From positions 31,763,490 to 31,827,489 of the forward strand of contig NC_030851.1 of the NCBI RefSeq assembly GCF_000208745.1: a DNA stretch of 64,000 nt. The letters run 5' to 3'. The position numbers and the translations under genes were made by a program. This document shows, in pieces, positions 58,009 to 64,000 of the stretch. The notes beneath the pieces are model-generated. The model had not been told where the DNA came from. It saw only the letters and a list, made by a program, of their open reading frames with translations, and made no database searches. How positions within the stretch are numbered: the stretch's first letter is position 1; each line of letters opens with the position of its first letter. The stretch comes from Theobroma cacao (Eukaryota > Streptophyta > Magnoliopsida > Malvales > Malvaceae).

Positions 58009-58695
58009 TTTTTATTTCAAGGAAAATGGCTTGGAAAAAGATGAATTAAGGTGAAACGGTTATGTAGAAAAAATTTCGGTGTTAGTGCACCAAATGACCA
58101 AATTTTTCTATAAGGAACTGTGAGGGTTCTAATGCTGAATTTGGCTTTATTTAAATGGTATGTGGTAAATTAAGGTATTAGAGGAGAAATGGATTAATTT
58201 GGAGGTGATTTGGACACAATCGCCAATTAATCCGGTGATCGGTTGAATTTAATCGATACCGCGATTAAGCGATAATCGGACGTATTTTTGCATTTACATA
58301 TCAAGCATTAGTAATTTAAATTAGTTTATATCAATTTAAGGACAATATAGTAAATTTCTCGACTTTGTTATTTGTCAAGGTAGTGAGACGTCCGGAAAAG
58401 GTAAAGGAATTGCGCCTGAGGACTATTAGTCCAAGTGCACCCGAAATTCAAATTTTCGATACTGGTGAGTGGACTTGCATTTCAAACTTGTTTTGGGTAA
58501 TATGAAAGATTCTATTCAACTTGTCTTAGAACATGTACCTTGGGAACAAGCTTTTGTTAAATGGTTTGATGTTGTGATATGTGATTGCTATGGATTCATG
58601 CATTATTGCAATATGATGATATATGTATATGTGTGCTGTGCATGATGAATGATATTGTGTATAATGACTGTAATCGTGTGTGTGCACGATGTGGG

Positions 58696-58940
58696 AAGAA
58701 TTAAGTTGGTATAAGAGCAAAGGGTTTTACCCGATCCCTGGGAACTCTAACGCATGAACAGGGACGAAGCGTGGCTCTCCGCCCAAGGGCTTATAGAGGA
58801 AAGGGCTACCCAAAGAGGTGGAGCCGCCCTATGAGTGCTCTGATAGGTACCGTATGTCACCTCCGTAGTGAAGGGGTTGAGTGGTATGTCCCTCCTTAGT
58901 GACAAACTTGGTATCAGAGCCCCATTTTATGGTGGCTTGA
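58696..58940 (+). other. GC-rich insert between two iMet-PBS-like words
   Basis: TGGTATAAGAGC (58707-58718) and TGGTATCAGAGC (58909-58920) lie 202 bases apart in direct orientation, within a segment absent from the second copy of this LTR. The sequence just before the second word (CTTAGTGACAAACT) looks like an LTR end next to a PBS. It splits a hairpin unit (58677-58695) from the rest of the array. Origin unclear. Confidence 0.6.
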
Positions 58941-58962
58941 GAGGTGGATGATGATAGTGCCC

Positions 58963-59069
58963 GTGTGCACGATGTGGGGGGATGTACATGATGGCACTGA
59001 TTGTGCACGATGTAGGGGGATGCACACTATAGTGCCGGCTATGTGCACGATGTGGGGGGATGTACATGA
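58963..59069 (+). repeat. Hairpin array in the solo LTR, three units
   Basis: Cores have GTGCA and TGYAC arms around a G-rich loop (CGATGTGGGGGGA). Outer stems differ by unit yet pair: AGTGCC with GGCACT (unit 1), GGCACT with AGTGCC (unit 2), CCGGCT with AGCCGG (unit 3). Confidence 0.8.
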
Positions 59070-60024
59070 GCCGGGTGTGATTATGATGATATTGATGTTT
59101 GTCTATCTAATTATGCATATCTAGACTTATGAAATGAAAGCTCATGAATGTGATATATGGTTGACATATATGTGAAATTTGATACATTTCACTTTGAAAA
59201 TTTTCATGAGTTTTATGTTGATTTTGTTGGTTTAGTAGGATGGCCTTTTTGTTGAGTGAAGGGAAACTTTTCTCTTGTTGCTCTGTTTCGCTGAAGCAAA
59301 ATTCATTCTCGCTGTAGCGAGAAACTCTCGGGTTTGAGGGCCTTTACCAAAACTAGTTCTCGCTACAGCGAGAAACTTTCTGTCCATTTTGCAAACTTGT
59401 GGGTTTTTGCCATATTTCCCATTTCTTTGGTACCATAGTTGAGCATGGATTTTTGTAAAGTGATTTACTCATGTGGGGTTTACATGAGGGGTTTAAAGGA
59501 GTTAAAACAATTGCATGGTTTTGAGAAAATGAATGCATCATGATTTCGATAAACATTTCTTATGGTATGCTTGTTCCCTTCTTGTTCACTCACTGAGTAT
59601 TGTACTCACGTTTTATAAAAATTCATGTTTTCAGATCAGGTGACTGTTGGACCCTAGATCAAGGAGTCCTCGTAGTGCATCTCCTGGGTATGTGTCTGGC
59701 ATTCGATAGTAATCCCTCTTATTGTAAATGTCTCCGCTGGAAGTCATGGGTTATTTTGTATTGTGAATACAATCTAACAATGTGAATATGTGTATGCAAT
59801 GTAAATTGCTAAATACATGACTGGTATAGTGCATGTATATTATTATCAATAATGCCATTGTGTTTTGGCTATGTTCACACCCGGGAAAAGGTGTGTGTGT
59901 GTATGCATGATATGATAAATTTGTTAAGCAAAGGTAAACGGATAGGCTTGCTTGGGCTTAGTGAGCAATGCTCATTGAGCTCATGCGTCAGTCATGGCTC
60001 GGGAAATTGGGTCGTGACATTCCT

Positions 60025-60614
60025 TTGGAAGCTTTGACCAACTAATGGCAAAATTATCATTTTACCCTTCAAGCTTTTCACCATTTTTAATTGTATCCTC
60101 CCACAATCTTTTAATTCCAATTTCTTTCCATTTTTCCTCCTTAACACTTGTATCAATAAAATATCAAGTTTATGCTTTAACGCGGTATCACCATAATATT
60201 TAAATATTTACTTACCCGTGCTAGCTTTATTTAATAAAGACACGTGGCCCCATTAATGTCATTTTTCTCTGAAATTTCCTTGTTCTTCTTTTCCCCCACT
60301 TAGATTGACCATATACTCTTCCTTCACGAAAAATTTCGACACTAAATAAAATATTATTTTATTCTAAAATTTTCTACGTGTCTCTTTGACACCCAAAATG
60401 TCTTATTATGCCCCGATTCACTTCTGAATCACTTTTTATATTGCTAATTCATCCTCAATAAAAATATTATTATTTAATTTCTATTGCTTCACTTGCGAAA
60501 TATTTTACTCTAGAATATTCCCTCCACCCTTCATCACTCTTAAACACTCTAATTAACCTCAATTGGTATTCGATAAGTTCTATTAGTCAACATAGCAAAC
60601 TACCAGGTGTTACA
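60025..60614 (-). mobile_element. Tekay-type LTR (second part, LTR start on minus strand)
   Basis: Continues the LTR broken at 56865 and ends CCAGGTGTTACA at 60614. A PPT (CTTAAAATG... on plus; minus TTTTAAGTGGGGGAGAC) directly follows. Confidence 0.75.
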
Positions 60615-61834
60615 GTCTCCCCCACTTAAAATGAATTTGTCCTCGAATTCAAATTAACATAAGGTGAATAGTCAAAGTTCTAAAATTCTACCACTTCACT
60701 TCCGTCGGGCATTCTTAACATAGCATCTTAATTTACACATTATATCGTCTTCCAATCTTTATAGAAAACTCGACAATGCCATTGTATATACAATTATGTG
60801 TTCTACACTTCTTGAACCACATCAATATTATTCTTTATCTTATAAAGAGGATTCAAACATGTCACTATCTTATGCTATAACCACTTATAAAATATCATCT
60901 TTAAACAAATTATAACCAACTCCGTATGAGTTTTGTACCAATATGCAACATATATGTCCATATATATTTCCAAAAATTTCAACTTCAAGTAGTCTTAGGC
61001 ATATCAAGCTCAATAAGCCACTTGTAATACTAAAATAGCCAATAAATCAAGTTTAGGATCATCTCCTTTTTGCGTTTAATCAGATTATGCTCACCATCAT
61101 GTGGAGAATACTCAAAACTGGTTTATGTGTTCTATTCTCATACAAGTGTCACTCACTAATTGGCATCATCCCCAAGCACCACGTGTCTTAAAAGCCAATT
61201 TTTCTTAGCCAAAATTCATATTGAAGTATTCCATCTCTAAGTCATGTCTCATTACCAAATCTTTACTTGTATATGAGTACTTGAATTCTCAAATCATCAT
61301 CTCTTTTCTTAGTAGATCTATGTAATTTTTGTAGTTTATTTTTATTCCCTCACCATGGGTAGTATCATTTAATCAAACCATATCACCCTCGTTCTCTAAA
61401 TATTTGAAGAGTCATTCAACCTTTGCCTACCCTTATCAGGCAATTTACCTTGATAATTACTCAAAATAATTTTGAAACTCGTGGGGGAAGCACGTTTCAC
61501 AATTTATGCCTTACGTCTACAAGTATATCGAGACCGTAACCTCATCAGGTCTACTTAATGGCAAGATAATCATTGCCTTAAACTAATAATTCCAGCCATC
61601 CTTATGTTTGCAACTTATCTTTATACTTATGTGACATATCAGTCACGAGCCCCAATGTGACTATATAGCTATTTGCTCCTTGGGCTTTAATGTTTTCACA
61701 TTGTGAGAAATCTCTCAAATTTATCTCATCAGGGTGTTCACAAGGTGGATACAAGTCCATACCTTACAGTCCAATGCCTAACGTAGTGAACACGATTTCA
61801 TTGCTAAAGTTCTACCCTTATCTACCAATCATAG
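60615..61834 (-). mobile_element. Internal region of a second non-autonomous Tekay-type element
   Basis: Aligns with 37726-37960 and then 39160-40115 of the 10.1 kb element (shared AAAATGAATTYGTCCTCGAA, TCATTAGGCATTC-like and ACCAATATGCAACATATAT). No coding domain. Interrupted at 61834 by an LTR on the plus strand; CATAG at 61830-61834 would be its left target copy. Confidence 0.75.
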
Positions 61835-64000
61835 TGTGAGACCCTGTCAAGCTCTATTAAAAGACGGTATTGTATCGAGTGGTACAACTAAGTTAAATCG
61901 AGCCTTGAACTAGTTCAAATAGAAATTCTAAGAGGAATTTAAAAATTTTAAAACCAACAGAATGGCTTAGAATAGTGATTTGGAGTTCAAGGTCCAGTTT
62001 GGAGTCCATCAGAAAATTGACCAATTAGGGACAAAACGATCATTTTACCATTTGATGATAAAATGGAGATTTTTAGCCAAGATTTGATCACATTTGACCA
62101 AGAATAATTATATGAAATATAATTATGATTATTGGAGTATAAAATGATGTTTAGCAGTGAAAAATTGTGATTCTCGGTATTTATGGAGCACAAGGGCAAA
62201 ATGGTAATTTTGCCACTAGAGGACTAAACGAAAATTTTTTTAAAACAATTTTTGCCCCATTTGGTTAATATTGATCAATATTAGTGTTATTTTAGGTTGA
62301 AAAGTAGAAATAATGAGATTCCGGTACATTTCGGAGTATAAGGGCAAAATCGTAATTTTTTTGTCTCGGGGGCAAATCAGTAAAATTTTCGGCCCAGCAC
62401 TTGTCAAGACCAAGGGATTTTAATTGTGGTAGGATTGGATAAATACCAGAATATTTGTGGTGGAAAATTAAGAAGAAAAAGTCAAAAAGTTAAAAATTGG
62501 GCCAATAAGCATGTGACACATGGCATGCTTGATTATTTTATTATTTTCTATAGAAATCAGCCCATTAAATCCCCAATTCCCTCACCATATTCGGCCTAGA
62601 CATCCAGCAACAAGAAAAAAGGAAGAACAAAAGGAAAAACAAGAAAACCTAGGTGGAAATTCAAAGAAAAAGTGAAGAAATCAAGGAAACAAGCTAGGTA
62701 AGTTAAAATTTCTTTAATTCTCCTTGATACCTAGCTTACCCATGCTTTTGTTCTTGATTTCCATGGTTGAATATTGAGTTATCATGATGAATTCAATTCT
62801 GAAAAATGGGTATGGAAGAGGAATTGTTGTTGGAATAATTTGATTTTAGACTATGTTAGTGTTTAGGGATAGTTAAGCATGGTTATGAACAAAAACACAA
62901 AAGAAATATTCAATTTCTCTAGGGTTCCTTGTTGGTCGAACCATGAGGGCTGAATATCAATGGGGGATTGTTTTTATTTCAAGGAAAATGGCTTGGAAAA
63001 TGATGAATTAAGGTGAAACGGTTATGTAGAAAAAAATTTGATGCTAGTGCACCAAATGACCAAATTTTTCTATAAGGAACTGTGAGGGTTCTAATGCTGA
63101 ATTTGGCTTTATTTAAATGTATGTGGTAAATTAAGGTATTAGAGGAGAAATGAATTAATTTGGAGGTGATTTGGACACAATCGCCGATTAATCGGGTGAT
63201 CGGTCGAATTTAATCGATACCGTGATTAAGCGGTAATCGGACATATTTTTGCATTTACATATCAAGCATTAGTAGTTTAAATTAATTTATATCAATTTAG
63301 GGACAATATAGTAAATTCCTCGACTTTGTTATTTGTCAAGGTGGTGAGACGTCCGGAAAAGGCAAAGGAATTACGCCTGAGGACTATTAGTCAGAGTTCA
63401 CCCGGAATCCGAATTTTCGACACCTGTGAGTGGACTGCCTATCAAAATTGTTTTGGGAATATGACTGTTTTGAACAAAGTGTTTGAATGATTTTATGCAA
63501 TTTTTCATGAAAATGAATGCCTTGGGAACAAGCTTTTGAGAAAAGGTTTATGTTATGAAATGTGGTTATTATGGATTTCTATGTGGCTGCATTATGTTGA
63601 TATACATATATGCTTGAATATAATGTTGTGTAATTATGTTGACTCGGCTATGTGCGAGTAGGGAGTGCGCATAAGCCGAGGATGACCCGGTTATGTGCGA
63701 GTAGGGAGTGCGCATAACCCGGTGATGACCCAGCCATGTGCGAGTAGGGAGTGCGCATGAGCTGGTGATGATGATGATGAGCTGGTGATGATGATGATGG
63801 GTTGGTGAGATGATGATGATGGGTATATACGTATATATATATATATACATATGTAAATATGTGTGATATAGCAAATTGATGGACAATGATTTATGGTTGT
63901 AATGTACGTGAAATTTGACACATTATACTTTGAGAATTTTCATGAATTTTATGTTGATTTTATTAGTTTAGCAGGATGGCTTTTTGTTGAGTGAGGAAAA
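61835..64000 (+). mobile_element. Tekay-type LTR, second copy, runs off the window
   Basis: Begins TGTGAGACCCTGTC and matches 56866-58520 of the solo LTR (by eye over 90 percent). It then diverges sharply near 63480 into a different hairpin array and regains similarity near 63880 (GTGAAATTTGACACATT, then GAGAATTTTCATGAATTTTA). Whether it is solo or a 5' LTR cannot be told. Confidence 0.85.
63636..63775 (+). repeat. Hairpin array in the second LTR copy, three units
   Basis: Each unit has GTGC and GCGC arms around the loop GAGTAGGGAGT. Outer stems are CTCGGCTATG with CATAAGCCGAG, CCGGTTATG with CATAACCCGG, and CCAGCCATG with CATGAGCTGG. A GATGATGAT tract and TA repeats (63830-63847) follow. 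Confidence 0.85.

Larger units (their letters stand above)
56866..60019 (+). mobile_element. Solo Tekay-type LTR with perfect target duplication
   Basis: Begins TGTGAGACCTTGTC and ends GGGTCGTGACA. Flanked by TTCCT at 56861-56865 and 60020-60024. There is no internal region, so it is a solo LTR from recombination between two LTRs. Its first 1.6 kb matches 61835-63480 closely. It contains the N gap (57673-58008), an odd insertion between PBS-like words (58707-58920), a hairpin array (58963-59069) and palindromes TTCTCGCTGTAGCGAGAA (59285-59375). Confidence 0.9.

Noticed and set aside
57554..58054. 166-codon open frame
   Set aside because: Most of it is the N gap.

Overview
This is a 64 kb piece of a plant nuclear genome, very probably from a eudicot. 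It is AT-rich, packed with LTR retrotransposons of plant lineages (Athila-like, Tekay-type and other chromoviruses, Sire-type Copia, a Tat/Ogre-like remnant), and holds one spliced plant gene. I cannot name the species from sequence alone. There is a 336-base run of N at 57673-58008.

Layout. 1-1430: decayed Tat/Ogre-like LTR. 2118-3860: a possible Copia LTR fragment, AT-rich DNA and a 47-bp minisatellite. 3862-7850: 3' half of a minus-strand Copia element (LTR, polypurine tract, RNase H remnant) with a SINE inside. 7855-27421: a plus-strand Tekay-type chromovirus, truncated at its 5' end and split by two minus-strand insertions. These are an Athila-like element (9964-17301, in the RNase H region) and a smaller chromovirus (18928-24449, in the chromodomain region). 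Its 2.9 kb 3' LTR is 24542-27421. 27422-30000: unassigned repeats, with a long inverted repeat at 28725-29066.

30189-32608 (minus): the only cellular gene I can support, a NUCLEAR FUSION DEFECTIVE 6-like gene. It has three coding exons, GT-AG introns, a predicted 102-residue product ending GFATPL, and site II plus telo-box motifs just upstream. A second in-frame terminal exon may exist at 31153-31226. A fold-back MITE lies behind its promoter.

34735-44837: a complete 10.1 kb minus-strand LTR element with long LTRs, a PBS, a PPT and a perfect AAAAT target duplication, but no recognisable gag or pol. 45190-49427: fragments of Tekay-type and Athila-like elements. 49428-51885: one CACTA end, a possible gene fragment and a SINE. 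51886-64000: LTRs of the Tekay-type family inserted into each other, including a solo LTR (56866-60019) flanked by perfect TTCCT duplications and a second copy running off the window.

All transposon coding regions are broken by stops, frameshifts or lost catalytic residues. Many stops look like CAG to TAG changes, as expected from deamination of methylated cytosine. The most unusual signal is in the long Tekay-type LTRs. At a similar place in several of them sits an array of short hairpins whose outer stems differ from unit to unit but stay self-complementary, followed in three of them by a cluster of short palindromes whose sequence differs between families.
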